A stretch of DNA of 64,000 nucleotides, from the NCBI RefSeq assembly GCF_900091505.1, contig NZ_LT607409.1:1612001-1676000 (forward strand), written 5' to 3'. The stretch comes from Micromonospora chokoriensis (lineage in GTDB: Bacteria > Actinomycetota > Actinomycetes > Mycobacteriales > Micromonosporaceae). Position 1 is the stretch's first letter. Each line of letters starts with the position of its first letter. Below, piece by piece: positions 41,479-50,461 of this stretch. Below the pieces are notes generated by a model that saw only the letters and a list, made by a program, of their open reading frames with translations, was not told the DNA's origin and ran no database searches. The translations under genes and the position numbers were made by a program.

Positions 41479-42623
41479 CGTGCCACGGCCGGGCCGAGCG
41501 GGATGCCGACCGGTTGGCGCAGCCACCAGTGCCCGCCGAGCCCGGCCGGATCGGTCAGCTCGGCCACCGCCGACGCCGCGGCCAGCGCCCGCACGTACCC
41601 CGCCGGGTCACTAGCGGCCAGGCTGAGCGGCGGTCGGCCGCCGTCGGCCCCGAGCGCCCGCAGCGCCTCGGACTGCGAGACCAGGGAGTACGCGCACCGG
41701 GCGACCTCCGCGCCGGCGGAGGCGACCGAGTCCATGGCCACGTGCGCCGTCACATCAGTCGACCCGTCCGGAACCGGAGACACCTGCCGCCCACCCCGGT
41801 ACCCGGTCAACGTCCCGTCAACCGGCCGGTCGACGCGCAGGTGTCCGTAGTCCACAGCCACCGCGAGCCCTCGGTCGATCCGCCCTACTGCGGTGGCCCA
41901 GGCCTCGTCCCGGGTCCACCCGATTTCTGCCCGGAAACCCGACTCGCTTTCGCTTGTCGTACCGATCGAGGTCGGATCAGGGTCCGCGTGGGGCTGGCTC
42001 GTGGGGCGGGGCCACCAGGTGGTCAGCCACTCAAGATCGTCGGGGGTGGCCGGCTCGCCGATCGTCTCCACGCCGCTCTCGGGGTCGACCAGCACATATC
42101 GCCAGCCATCGGCGGTGTGCACCGCCACGTCGAGTGGGACGTTGTCCAGCCACTCGGTGGCGATCAACAGTCCGGTGATGCCCTCGGGAATCTCAGCGGT
42201 CCAGTTGATCTCTGCGGGCAGGTTGTCGGGGCGGGGCGCGTACTCGACGGCGGTGAAGTGCACACGTTCCCTGAGCGACGGACGTGCGGCGGTCGTGGGA
42301 GTCAGGGTTTCCGGGGAGCCCGACCACGGAGGGATCAAGCCTGACCGCCCGGAGTGGGCGGGCTCCCCGGAAACCCCCACCGCGAGTCCGACGAGAGCCC
42401 GCAGCAGCTCTCCACGCCCAGCGCCCACGTCGACCACGTCGAGTCGGTAGGGGTGTCCGAGGGCGGTGTCCACCTCGACAATCAGGCGTAGCAGCGCGCC
42501 GGCGAAGGCTGGGGAGGCGTGCACGCTGGTTCGGAAGTGATCGGCCGGCCCGGTGCCGGCGACGAAGAAACCGTCCGGCCCGTAGAGGGCCTGGCTCATC
42601 GCGTCCCGCCAGGCGATCGGCAT
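41475..42623 (-). CDS. MidA/NDUFAF7-family SAM-dependent methyltransferase (DUF185)
   Basis: 382 residues. Recognisable DUF185 elements are the N-terminal [15 protein letters not shown], the SAM-binding [39 protein letters not shown] and [10 protein letters not shown]. The mitochondrial member NDUFAF7 dimethylates an arginine of NDUFS2, the NuoD homolog (established knowledge). The gene overlaps nuoD by ATGA, so the same pairing is suggested here. Residues ~83-107 are encoded by a palindromic insert (42305-42376), absent in my recollection of typical family members. ATG 42623 gives the normal family start. Confidence 0.9.
   Translation of the reverse strand: MPIAWRDAMSQALYGPDGFFVAGTGPADHFRTSVHASPAFAGALLRLIVEVDTALGHPYRLDVVDVGAGRGELLRALVGLAVGVSGEPAHSGRSGLIPPWSGSPETLTPTTAARPSLRERVHFTAVEYAPRPDNLPAEINWTAEIPEGITGLLIATEWLDNVPLDVAVHTADGWRYVLVDPESGVETIGEPATPDDLEWLTTWWPRPTSQPHADPDPTSIGTTSESESGFRAEIGWTRDEAWATAVGRIDRGLAVAVDYGHLRVDRPVDGTLTGYRGGRQVSPVPDGSTDVTAHVAMDSVASAGAEVARCAYSLVSQSEALRALGADGGRPPLSLAASDPAGYVRALAAASAVAELTDPAGLGGHWWLRQPVGIPLGPAVAR
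42305..42376. repeat. Palindromic element inside the MidA-like gene
   Basis: GGGTTTCCGGGGAGCCCG (42305-42322) is the perfect reverse complement of 42359-42376, with a 36-base spacer. The whole 72 bp is a multiple of three and is read through in frame, adding [21 protein letters not shown] to the protein between the SAM motif and the next conserved segment. Confidence 0.85.
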
Positions 42624-42660
42624 CTGTCAGCTCCGAGTCCAGGGGGCAGAGGAGTGCGCG

Positions 42661-42724
42661 GTGATCAGGTGATGAGAAGTAGGTCGAGACCGATCCCGGC
42701 CCCTATCTTTCATCACCTGATCAC
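42661..42724. repeat. 15-bp inverted repeat in a divergent promoter region
   Basis: GTGATCAGGTGATGA (42661-42675) pairs perfectly with TCATCACCTGATCAC (42710-42724); the spacer is 34 bases. Each arm contains a TGATCA palindrome. It lies in the 222 bp between the divergent MidA-like and DUF2520 genes, 38 bp from the former's start, so an operator role or a repeat-element origin are both possible. Confidence 0.8.
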
Positions 42725-42845
42725 GATGCCGCAGGGGACCCTTATTTCGGTGGTGAAGGTTTTCACACATGCTTGTCCTGGTTCGGCGGGCCGGGCGCAT
42801 ACTTGCGATCGACCGGTACCCCTTCTCGAGGACTGGATCGTCGTC

Positions 42846-43811
42846 ATGAGCGCACCGTTGCGCCCGCGTCCGGCCGCCCCGCACGGGCCTGCCGTCTCGC
42901 GGGATCGTGTCGTTCTCGGCACCCCCCGCCTCCTGACCGTCGGTGTCATCGGCGCCGGTCGGGTCGGAGCCGTCCTGGGTGCCGCACTCGCCGCCGCCGG
43001 GCACCGGGTGGTCGCCGTCGCCGGCGGCTCCGGAGCGAGCCGTGCCCGGCTGGCGCTGCTGCTGCCCGAGGTGCCCCGCCGTCCGGTCGCCGACGTGGCG
43101 CACACCGCCGCCGACCTGCTGCTCATCGCGGTGCCGGACGACGCGCTGGCCGCCGTGGTGACCGACCTCGCCGAGCGGGGCGCTCTGCACCCCGGTCAGG
43201 TGGTCGCGCACACCTCCGGCGCGCACGGTCTCGCCGTGCTGGCGCCGGCCGCCGAGGTGGGCGCCCAACCGCTCGCCCTGCACCCCGCGATGACCTTCAC
43301 CGGTACGCCGGACGACCTGGCCCGGCTGGCCGGCATCTCGTACGGGGTGACCGCCCCGACCCCGCTGCGCCCACTGGCCGCCCGACTGGTGACCGACCTG
43401 GGCGGCGTGCCCGAGTGGGTGGCCGAGTCGGACCGCCCGCTGTACCACGCCGCGCTGGCCCACGGCGCTAACCACCTGGTGACCCTGGTGAACGAGGCGA
43501 CCGACCGGCTGCGCGACGCCGGGGTGGACCGGCCGGAGAAGGTGCTCGCCCCGCTGCTGCGGGCCGCCCTGGAGAACGCGCTGCGACTGGGCGACGACGC
43601 CCTGACCGGGCCGGTCTCCCGGGGCGACGCGGGCACCGTCGAGCGGCACCTGACCCGGTTGGCCGCCACCGCCCCGGAGTCCGTTCCCGCGTACCTGGCG
43701 TTGGCCCGGCGTACCGCCGACCGGGCGATCGCTGCCGGACGGCTGCGGCCGGTGGACGCGCAGTCGCTGCTCGGCGTCCTGGCCGACAGCAGTCGGGAGG
43801 TGTCGCTATGA
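42846..43811 (+). CDS. Rossmann-like/DUF2520 dehydrogenase-like protein next to panC
   Basis: 321 residues: a NAD(P)-binding fold with [20 protein letters not shown] near the N-terminus (GxGxxG), [14 protein letters not shown], the [18 protein letters not shown] segment, and a helical DUF2520 C-domain ([19 protein letters not shown]). The general architecture resembles ketopantoate reductase and 6-phosphogluconate dehydrogenase relatives. The ATG at 42846 is the family-typical start. It overlaps panC by ATGA, and this pairing is conserved in Actinobacteria (Rv3603c-panC), which argues for a role in pantothenate synthesis; the reaction is not established. Confidence 0.92.
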   Translation: MSAPLRPRPAAPHGPAVSRDRVVLGTPRLLTVGVIGAGRVGAVLGAALAAAGHRVVAVAGGSGASRARLALLLPEVPRRPVADVAHTAADLLLIAVPDDALAAVVTDLAERGALHPGQVVAHTSGAHGLAVLAPAAEVGAQPLALHPAMTFTGTPDDLARLAGISYGVTAPTPLRPLAARLVTDLGGVPEWVAESDRPLYHAALAHGANHLVTLVNEATDRLRDAGVDRPEKVLAPLLRAALENALRLGDDALTGPVSRGDAGTVERHLTRLAATAPESVPAYLALARRTADRAIAAGRLRPVDAQSLLGVLADSSREVSL

Positions 43812-44656
43812 CGCAGGTGGTGCACACGCGTGCCGAGTTGGCCGAGGCCCGGGCCGCCCTGAAGGGCACGGTCGGGGTGGTGATGACCATGGGCGCGCTG
43901 CACTCCGGGCACGAGACGTTGCTGCGCGCGGCCCGGGAACAGGCCGACCACGTACTGGTGACGATCTTCGTGAACCCGTTGCAGTTCGGGCCGAACGAGG
44001 ACTTCGACAGGTACCCGCGCACCCTCGACGCTGACCTGGAGGTGTGCCGCCGGGCGGGGGCCGACCTGGTCTTCGCCCCGTCGGTGGCCGACATGTATCC
44101 GGACGGCCAGCCCCGCGTACGCCTCGATCCGGGCCCGCTCGGCGCGGAGCTGGAGGGCGCGAGTCGCCCCGGCTTCTTCCACGGCGTCCTCACCGTGGTG
44201 TTGAAGCTGCTCCAGCTCACCCGGCCGGACCTGGCGTTCTTCGGCGAAAAGGACTACCAGCAGCTGACCCTGGTCCGGCGGATGACCCGGGACCTGGACG
44301 TGCCGGTGGAGGTGGTCGGCGTGCCGACCGTCCGAGAGCCGGACGGGCTGGCGTTGTCGAGCCGCAACCGCTACCTGAGCGAGCCGGAGCGGGCCGCCGC
44401 GCTGAGCCTGTCCGCCGCGTTGCGGGCCGGTGCGCGGGCCGCCGACGACGGTCGGGACGCGGGCGCGGTGCTGAGCGCCGCACACGCCGCGTTCGGTGCC
44501 GGTACGCCCGGTGCCCGCCTCGACTACCTGGTGCTCACCGACCCCGAGCTGGAGCCGGGGCCGGTGTCCGGGCCCGCCCGGCTGGTGATCGCCGCCTGGG
44601 TGGGCGCCACCCGGTTGATCGACAACGCGGCCGTCCACCTCGCCCCGCGTCCCTGA
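43808..44656 (+). CDS. panC: Pantothenate synthetase (pantoate-beta-alanine ligase)
   Basis: 282 residues; ATP-dependent ligation of pantoate and beta-alanine in the cytoplasm. Family signature: [20 protein letters not shown] (HxGH), [37 protein letters not shown] and the KMSKS-like [11 protein letters not shown]. The length is standard. The start overlaps the DUF2520 stop (ATGA), and panD follows after 44 bp. Confidence 0.97.
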   Translation: MTQVVHTRAELAEARAALKGTVGVVMTMGALHSGHETLLRAAREQADHVLVTIFVNPLQFGPNEDFDRYPRTLDADLEVCRRAGADLVFAPSVADMYPDGQPRVRLDPGPLGAELEGASRPGFFHGVLTVVLKLLQLTRPDLAFFGEKDYQQLTLVRRMTRDLDVPVEVVGVPTVREPDGLALSSRNRYLSEPERAAALSLSAALRAGARAADDGRDAGAVLSAAHAAFGAGTPGARLDYLVLTDPELEPGPVSGPARLVIAAWVGATRLIDNAAVHLAPRP

Positions 44657-44700
44657 CGCGACCGCACCGACCTCCACCAACCTTGCGAAAGGCCACCCCG

Positions 44701-45129
44701 ATGTTGCGGACCATGCTCAAGTCGAAGATCCACCGCGCCACGGTGACCCAGGCCGACCTGCACTACGTCGGTTCCGTGACGGTGGACGAGGATCTGCTCG
44801 ACGCCGCCGACCTGATCCCCGGTGAGCAGGTGGCGATCGTGGACATCACCAACGGCGCCCGGCTGGAGACGTACGTGATCCCGGGCGAGCGGGGCAGCGG
44901 CGTGATCGGCATCAACGGTGCCGCCGCGCACCTCGTGCACCCCGGTGACCTGGTCATCCTCATCTCGTACGGGCAGATGGACGACGCCGAGGCCCGGTCG
45001 TACCGTCCGCGGGTGGTGCACGTGGACGCCGACAACCGGGTGATCGAGTTGGGCGCCGACGCGGCAGCGGTGGCACCCGGCATGGTCGGTGACCCGGTGC
45101 CGAGCCCCCTGGGCGTGTCCGCTGTCTGA
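44701..45129 (+). CDS. panD: Aspartate 1-decarboxylase
   Basis: 142 residues; produces beta-alanine for PanC. It is made as a proenzyme that self-cleaves between Gly24 and Ser25 ([11 protein letters not shown]) to create the pyruvoyl cofactor. Also conserved: [36 protein letters not shown] and VILISYGQM. The ATG at 44701 follows GCGAAAGG. Actinobacterial PanD does not need the PanZ maturation factor as far as I know. Same operon as panC. Confidence 0.97.
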   Translation: MLRTMLKSKIHRATVTQADLHYVGSVTVDEDLLDAADLIPGEQVAIVDITNGARLETYVIPGERGSGVIGINGAAAHLVHPGDLVILISYGQMDDAEARSYRPRVVHVDADNRVIELGADAAAVAPGMVGDPVPSPLGVSAV

Positions 45130-45144
45130 TCCCCTGCGAGGCGA

Positions 45145-45163
45145 TTCCGGTCTGTCACCGGAA
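45145..45163 (+). terminator. Hairpin after panD
   Basis: TTCCGGT and ACCGGAA form a 7-bp stem with loop CTGTC, 16 bp past the panD stop. A modest terminator or a processing site. Confidence 0.4.
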
Positions 45164-45224
45164 GGTCATTAGCGGTTACCCTGGGGTACTGGCGTAAGCC
45201 GGTCGGTGGCTGGGGGAGGCCGCG

Positions 45225-46121
45225 ATGCGCCGTGCCATGACGACAGTGCTCGTCGCTGCCGGGGCAGCGTTGTTACTGGTCGGCTGCGCCGGCTCGGGTG
45301 GCCTGGACGGTGACCTGACCGACGACTGGGCGGCGCTGCCGCCACCGTCGGCGTTCACCCCGTCCGCCGGTGTGTGCCAGGCCGCCGACTTCACCGAGGT
45401 GGTCACCCTGGCCAGTTACGAGCCGGTGGACTGCGCCGGTCCGCACCGGCTGGAGACCGTGCACGTGGGGGTGTTTCCCGTCGAGCGGGCGAGCGCCCCG
45501 GCAAGCGGGTCGGTCGAGTTGCGGGGCGCGTTCGCCGAGTGCGACACCCGGGCGACCGGCTACGTGGGCGACGACTGGCGGGCGGGTCGGCTGCGTCTCT
45601 CCGTGGCTCTGCCGTCCGGCCCGGGCTGGGGTGCGGGTTCCCGCTGGTTCCGGTGCGACCTGACCGAGTTGACGACCACCGAGGCGGGGGCCACGGTGGT
45701 GGTCCGGTCCGGCAGCCTGCGCGACGCGTTGAAGGGGCAGTCCGGGCTTCGGCTCGGTTGCCAGCAGACCCGCGTGGCGGCCGGCCGGGGTGTGCAGACG
45801 CTGGTGCCGGTGGAGTGCGCCCGGCAGCACGACGCCGAGTTCGTCGGGGTGTGGCGTGCGCCGGACATGCCGTACCCGACCCGGGACGCCGACTGGGCTC
45901 CCCTCTACACCGGGTGCCGCAGCGCCCTCAGCCGGTACGTGGGCGTGCCGGACGACGCCGACCTGCGCTTTCGCAGTGGTGTGGTGGTCCGTCCACCGGG
46001 GGCGGGGCGGTGGAAGGTCGGGGACCGGGGTGTCCGCTGTTACCTGTGGCTCAGCAACCGTACGGTGACCGCCTCGCTGAAGGGCGCGGGCCCGGCCGGT
46101 CTTCCGGTTCGGACGAAGTGA
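45225..46121 (+). CDS. Septum-formation-family lipoprotein
   Basis: 298 residues. The signal ends at a lipobox (ALLLVGC), so it is a predicted lipoprotein on the outer face of the membrane. Two tandem copies of a Cys-containing domain follow: copy 1 from AGVCQAADFTEVV through RWFRCDLTEL, and copy 2 from LGCQQTRVAAGRGVQ through DRGVRCYLWLS. Each begins with a Cys before the VxCxxPHRxE-like segment (VDCAGPHRLETV; VECARQHDAEFV), the pattern of the actinobacterial Septum_form family. The ATG at 45225 follows GGGGGAGG. It lies between panD and nadB but has no obvious metabolic tie. Confidence 0.83.
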   Translation: MRRAMTTVLVAAGAALLLVGCAGSGGLDGDLTDDWAALPPPSAFTPSAGVCQAADFTEVVTLASYEPVDCAGPHRLETVHVGVFPVERASAPASGSVELRGAFAECDTRATGYVGDDWRAGRLRLSVALPSGPGWGAGSRWFRCDLTELTTTEAGATVVVRSGSLRDALKGQSGLRLGCQQTRVAAGRGVQTLVPVECARQHDAEFVGVWRAPDMPYPTRDADWAPLYTGCRSALSRYVGVPDDADLRFRSGVVVRPPGAGRWKVGDRGVRCYLWLSNRTVTASLKGAGPAGLPVRTK

Positions 46122-46218
46122 CACTGAGCCCCCCGGCCGGCGCGCCGCGGACGGCGGCGGACGGCGTAGCCGAAAACACTCGTCCCGCCCCCGCCGCCCC
46201 GGGCGAGGATCGTTCGGG

Positions 46219-47925
46219 TTGACTGGGAGGATGGACGTTCCGACCGTCGACCTGCCGGCCCTGCCCACGTTGCTGGCCGCGCCCGCTCCCGGCTGGGTGG
46301 AGACCACCGACGTGATCGTGGTGGGTTCCGGGGTCGCCGGGCTGACCGCGGCGCTGCACCTGCGCGAGGCGGGCCTGCACGTCACGGTGGTCACCAAGGT
46401 CAACATCGACGACGGTTCGACCAGGTGGGCACAGGGCGGCATCGCCGCCGTGCTGGACCCGACGGACACTCCGGCGGCGCATGCCCGGGACACCGAGATC
46501 GCCGGTGTCGGGCTCTGCGACCCGGCGGCGGTCCGGGTGCTGGTCGAGGAGGGCCCCACCCGGCTGCGCGAGTTGATCCGCATCGGGGCTGAGTTCGATC
46601 GTCATCCGGACGGCTCCCTGATGCTGACCCGTGAGGGTGGACACCGGGCCGACCGGATCGTGCACGCGGGTGGCGACGCGACCGGTGCGGAGGTGCAGCG
46701 GGCTCTGCACGCCGCGGTGCAGCGCGACCCGTGGATCCGGTTGTTCGAGCACGCCCTGGTGCTGGACCTGCTCCGTGCTCCCGGGGGCGGCCCGGACGGG
46801 CTCGGCCCGGCCTGCGGGATCACAGTGCACGTGCTCGGCGAGGGGAGCGAGGACGGCGTCGGGGCGTTGCTGGCCCGAGCGGTGGTGCTCGCCACCGGGG
46901 GGATGGGGCAGATCTTCTCGGCCACCACCAACCCGGCGGTCTCCACCGGGGACGGGGTGGCGCTGGCGCTGCGGGCCGGCGCGGCGGTGACCGACGTGGA
47001 GTTCGTCCAGTTCCACCCGACTGCTCTGATCACCCCGTCCGGCGAGGGGGTGCCCGGCGCGGGCCACGCGCAGCAGCCGTTGGTCTCGGAGGCGCTGCGG
47101 GGCGAGGGCGCGTACCTGGTGGACTCCGACGGCAAGCGGTTCATGGTCGGCCAGCACGAGTTGGCCGAACTGGCGCCCCGGGACGTGGTGGCCAAGGGCA
47201 TCCACCGGGTGCTGCTGGCGTCCGGCGCGGACCACGTCTTCCTCGACGCGCGGCACCTGGGCGGGGACTTCCTGGCCGGGCGGTTCCCCACGATCGTGGC
47301 GTCGTGTCTGTCGATCGGCGTGGACCCGGCGACCGACTTGATCCCGGTGGCGCCCGCCGCCCACTACGCCTCCGGCGGTGTCCGCACCGACCTGCGCGGT
47401 CGCACCTCCATCCCCGGCCTGTACGCGTGCGGTGAGGTGGCCTGCACGGGCGTGCACGGCGCGAACCGGCTGGCGAGCAACTCCCTGCTGGAGGGCCTGG
47501 TCTTCTCCCGGCGGATCGCCGAGGACATCGCCGCCGGCCTGCCCGAGCAGGTGCAGCCGGCCGACACGGGTGCCTGGCGTGGCGGTGCGGGTTGGGTGCT
47601 GCCCGCCGAGGTGACGCCGACCCTGCAACGGTCGATGACCCGGGGTGCCGGGGTGCTCCGGTCCGCGACGACGCTGGCCGAGACCGCCGGAACGCTCACC
47701 GAGCTGGGCGCTGCCCGGGGCCGGCCGCGGACCGCCGACTGGGAGGCGACGAATCTGCTCACCGTGGCGTCGACGCTGGTGGCTGCCGCGTACGCACGCG
47801 GTGAGACGCGGGGTTGCCACTGGCGGGAGGACTTCCCGACGGCCGACGAGAGGTGGCTGGGCCATTTGGTCGGGTCGGTCGGGGTGCAGGGCCGGGTGAC
47901 GCAACAGTGGGAGGGAAATTTGTGA
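46219..47925 (+). CDS. nadB: L-aspartate oxidase
   Basis: 568 residues from TTG 46219, or 564 from ATG 46231. An FAD-dependent enzyme oxidising aspartate to iminoaspartate, the first step of de novo NAD synthesis. It has the FAD-binding VIVVGSGVAGLTAALHLRE, STRWAQGGIAAVL, FVQFHPTAL, HYASGGVRTDLRGRTSIPGL and GVHGANRLASNSLLEGLVF. The TTG has GAGGAT eight bases upstream, whereas the ATG directly abuts GGGAGG without spacing, so I favour TTG. nadA is not in the window. The stop overlaps nadC (GTGA). Confidence 0.96.
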   Translation: MTGRMDVPTVDLPALPTLLAAPAPGWVETTDVIVVGSGVAGLTAALHLREAGLHVTVVTKVNIDDGSTRWAQGGIAAVLDPTDTPAAHARDTEIAGVGLCDPAAVRVLVEEGPTRLRELIRIGAEFDRHPDGSLMLTREGGHRADRIVHAGGDATGAEVQRALHAAVQRDPWIRLFEHALVLDLLRAPGGGPDGLGPACGITVHVLGEGSEDGVGALLARAVVLATGGMGQIFSATTNPAVSTGDGVALALRAGAAVTDVEFVQFHPTALITPSGEGVPGAGHAQQPLVSEALRGEGAYLVDSDGKRFMVGQHELAELAPRDVVAKGIHRVLLASGADHVFLDARHLGGDFLAGRFPTIVASCLSIGVDPATDLIPVAPAAHYASGGVRTDLRGRTSIPGLYACGEVACTGVHGANRLASNSLLEGLVFSRRIAEDIAAGLPEQVQPADTGAWRGGAGWVLPAEVTPTLQRSMTRGAGVLRSATTLAETAGTLTELGAARGRPRTADWEATNLLTVASTLVAAAYARGETRGCHWREDFPTADERWLGHLVGSVGVQGRVTQQWEGNL

Positions 47926-48818
47926 TCGAGTCGACGGAGACGGCGTTGCGGGCGGCCGGTCTGGATCCGGCCGGGGTGCGGCAGGTGATCGAGACCGCGC
48001 TGGTCGAGGATCTGGGTCCGGATTTCCTGGACGTCACCAGCGTGGCCACCATCGGGGCGGAACAGACGGACACCGCCGACCTGGTGGCCCGCGCGGACGG
48101 GGTGCTGGCCGGGATGGCCGTGGCCGCAGCCGTGTTCGAGCTGGTGGGCGAGGTGACGGGCTTCGGTCGTACCGTCGAGGTGTCGGTGCTGGCCCGGGAC
48201 GGCGAGCGGGTGGCGCGCGGCGCGGTGCTGGCGACGGTGACCGGCCCGACCCGGTTGCTGCTGACCGCCGAGCGGACGGCGCTCAACCTGCTCTGCCGGA
48301 TGTCCGGGGTGGCGACGCACACCCGCGCCTGGGCGGACGCCCTGGCCGGCACGAAGGCGATGGTGCTGGACACCCGGAAGACGACGCCGGGGCTGCGGGC
48401 GTTGGAGAAGTACGCGGTACGGGCCGGTGGGGGCACCAACAAGCGGATGGGCCTCTACGACGTCGCCATGATCAAGGACAACCACAAGCTGGCGGCGGGC
48501 AGCATCACGGCTGCCTACCGGCGCGTCCGGGAGGCGTTCCCGGAGGTGCCGGTGCAGGTGGAGGTGACCTCTGTCGACGAGGCGGTGGAGGCCGTGGAGG
48601 CCGGGGCGGACTTCCTGTTGTGCGACAACATGACGCCCGAGGTGTTGGCCGAGACGGTGACCGCGGTGGGTGACCGGGCGGAGTTGGAGGCGACCGGCGG
48701 GCTGACCCTGGAGGTGGCGGGTCGGTACGCGGCCACCGGCGTCGACTTCCTCTCGGTGGGCGCGCTGACCCACTCGTCGCCGATCCTGGACATCGCGCTG
48801 GACCTGCGCATCGAGTAG
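47922..48818 (+). CDS. nadC: Nicotinate-nucleotide pyrophosphorylase (quinolinate phosphoribosyltransferase)
   Basis: 298 residues; converts quinolinate and PRPP to nicotinate mononucleotide. Conserved segments: LVEDLGPDFLDVTSVAT, ERTALNLLCRMSGVAT, LDTRKTTPGLRALEKYAV, GGGTNKRMGLYDVAMIKDNH, EVTSVDEA and DFLSVGALTHS. GTG 47922 overlaps the nadB stop (GTGA) and is preceded by GGAGGG, so it replaces any longer upstream frame. nadB and nadC are coupled; coaX follows after 17 bp. Confidence 0.97.
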   Translation: MIESTETALRAAGLDPAGVRQVIETALVEDLGPDFLDVTSVATIGAEQTDTADLVARADGVLAGMAVAAAVFELVGEVTGFGRTVEVSVLARDGERVARGAVLATVTGPTRLLLTAERTALNLLCRMSGVATHTRAWADALAGTKAMVLDTRKTTPGLRALEKYAVRAGGGTNKRMGLYDVAMIKDNHKLAAGSITAAYRRVREAFPEVPVQVEVTSVDEAVEAVEAGADFLLCDNMTPEVLAETVTAVGDRAELEATGGLTLEVAGRYAATGVDFLSVGALTHSSPILDIALDLRIE

Positions 48819-48835
48819 TTGTCTAGGCTGCGTGG

Positions 48836-49594
48836 GTGCTGCTCTGCATCGACATCGGAAACACCAACACCGTGCTGGCGACCTTCGACGGCGACAAGCT
48901 GGTGCACTCCTGGCGGATCAAGACCGATGCCCGCTCGACGGCGGACGAGCTGGGCCTGATGTTCCGGGGCCTGCTCGCCGGGGACAACGTCGAGATCACC
49001 GGGGTGGCCGCCTGCTCCACGGTGCCGGCGGCGCTGCGGTCGCTGCGGACCATGCTGAGCCGCTACTACGCCGACCTGCCGAGCGTCGTCGTCGAGCCCG
49101 GGGTGCGCACCGGTGTGCAGTTGGCGATCGACAACCCGAAGGAGGTGGGTTCCGACCGGGTGGTGAACACCCTGGCCGCGTACACCCTCTACGGTGGGCC
49201 GTCGATCGTCGTGGACTTCGGCACCACCACCAACTTCGACGTGATCAGCGAGCGCGGTGAGTTCCTCGGCGGCGCGTTCGCCCCGGGCATCGAGATCTCG
49301 TTCGACGCGTTGGCCGCCCGGGCGGCGCAGCTGCGCAAGGTCGAGGCCACCAAGCCCCGGTCGGTGATCGGCAAGAACACCGTGGAATGCCTCCAGGCCG
49401 GCCTGTACTTCGGCTTCGCCGGCCAGGTGGACCGCATCGTCGAGCGGATGACCGAGGAGTTGGGCGAGGTGCGGGCAGTGATCGCCACCGGCGGCCTCGC
49501 CTCCCTGGTGATCAACGAGTGCCGGAGCATCACCCACCACGAGCCGATGATCACCTTGATCGGCCTGCGGATGGTCTACGAGCGCAACAGGTGA
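48836..49594 (+). CDS. coaX: Type III pantothenate kinase
   Basis: 252 residues; phosphorylates pantothenate in CoA synthesis, of the ASKHA fold and insensitive to CoA feedback in known members. The phosphate-binding motif LLCIDIGNTNTVLATFDGD is at the N-terminus. DFGTTTNFDVI replaces the commoner DFGTATTFD. GGAFAPGIEISFDALAARAA and AVIATGGLASLV are also present. GTG 48836 fits the family N-terminus. It joins panC and panD functionally, with the NAD genes in between. Confidence 0.95.
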   Translation: MLLCIDIGNTNTVLATFDGDKLVHSWRIKTDARSTADELGLMFRGLLAGDNVEITGVAACSTVPAALRSLRTMLSRYYADLPSVVVEPGVRTGVQLAIDNPKEVGSDRVVNTLAAYTLYGGPSIVVDFGTTTNFDVISERGEFLGGAFAPGIEISFDALAARAAQLRKVEATKPRSVIGKNTVECLQAGLYFGFAGQVDRIVERMTEELGEVRAVIATGGLASLVINECRSITHHEPMITLIGLRMVYERNR

Positions 49595-49630
49595 CCCCGG
49601 CCGTGGCCGGTGGCGGGTCCGCGCGGGGTG

Positions 49631-50371
49631 TCAGCGCCGCCGGGCGCGCAGGACGATCGTGCGGTACGGCAGCTCGACGGTCTCCCGGCCGGTCAGGTCG
49701 GGGTGGGTGGCCAGAAGCTCCCGCAGCTCCCGGTCGATCGTCGCCCGCCGGTCGTCCGGGGCGGTGAGCCAGTACGAGCGGGTGTGCAGCATCGCGATGA
49801 GGTCGTCCGGTGTGAGGCTGGTGTGGTGGCTGAACTCGCCCTGCTCGATCGGCTCGAACGCCGGGCCGAAACTGGTGTACCTCTCGACCACGTTGCCGGC
49901 GTTGTCCCCCAGGTGCGCGATCCGACCCAGCTCGGCGACCCAGTCCACCCGATCGTCGCGCATGTTCCAGATGGGGGCGAACGTCCCACCGGGCCGCAGC
50001 ACCCGCGCGATCTCGGCGTGCGCCACCTCCCGGTCGAACCAGTGGTACGCCTGCCCCACCACCACCGCGTCGGCGACTCCGTCGGGCAGCGGCAGAGACT
50101 CCGCCCCGCCGGCCAGCGCCGTGAGGCCCGGGGTGGCGGCCGCCAGCTGGGCGCGCATGTCCGGGTCCGGTTCCACGGGGGTCACCTCGTGGCCCAGGGC
50201 GAGCACCCCGCGGGTGAGGATGCCGGTGCCCGCGCCCAGGTCGACGACCCGCGCGGCACTCCCCAGCCCGTCCAGCGCCCACCGCACGGCCCGATCCGGG
50301 TAACGGGGTCGGAAGCGGTCGTACTCGGCTGCCGCCGCACCGAACGAGAGGGCCTGAGTGTGATCCGCCAT
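49631..50371 (-). CDS. Class I SAM-dependent methyltransferase
   Basis: 246 residues, a cytoplasmic Methyltransf_11-type fold. The SAM-binding motif is VVDLGAGTGILTRGVLALGH near residue 42, then VEPDPDMRAQL, and the post-II segment ADAVVVGQAYHWFDREVAHA followed by IARVLRPGGTFAPIWN. The N-terminus LSFGAAAAEYDRFRPRYPD is typical of the family that includes trans-aconitate- and UbiE-like enzymes. The substrate is unknown. It is leftward, inserted between coaX and lysS, and divergent from lysS. Confidence 0.9.
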   Translation of the reverse strand: MADHTQALSFGAAAAEYDRFRPRYPDRAVRWALDGLGSAARVVDLGAGTGILTRGVLALGHEVTPVEPDPDMRAQLAAATPGLTALAGGAESLPLPDGVADAVVVGQAYHWFDREVAHAEIARVLRPGGTFAPIWNMRDDRVDWVAELGRIAHLGDNAGNVVERYTSFGPAFEPIEQGEFSHHTSLTPDDLIAMLHTRSYWLTAPDDRRATIDRELRELLATHPDLTGRETVELPYRTIVLRARRR

Positions 50372-50461
50372 GCCGCGCAGGTTATCCGTTAACGGCCCGA
50401 TGAGGGCTTGAGTACGCTCGGGCCTGACCCCGCCGACAATCCTTCGTTGAGGAAGCGTGCC

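Noticed and set aside
42749..42762. Palindrome GTGAAGGTTTTCAC before the DUF2520 gene
   Set aside because: Arms of only 5 bp; too short to claim as an operator in addition to the nearby 15-bp repeat.
46051..47904. 617-codon leftward frame over nadB
   Set aside because: Antisense shadow of a complete L-aspartate oxidase.
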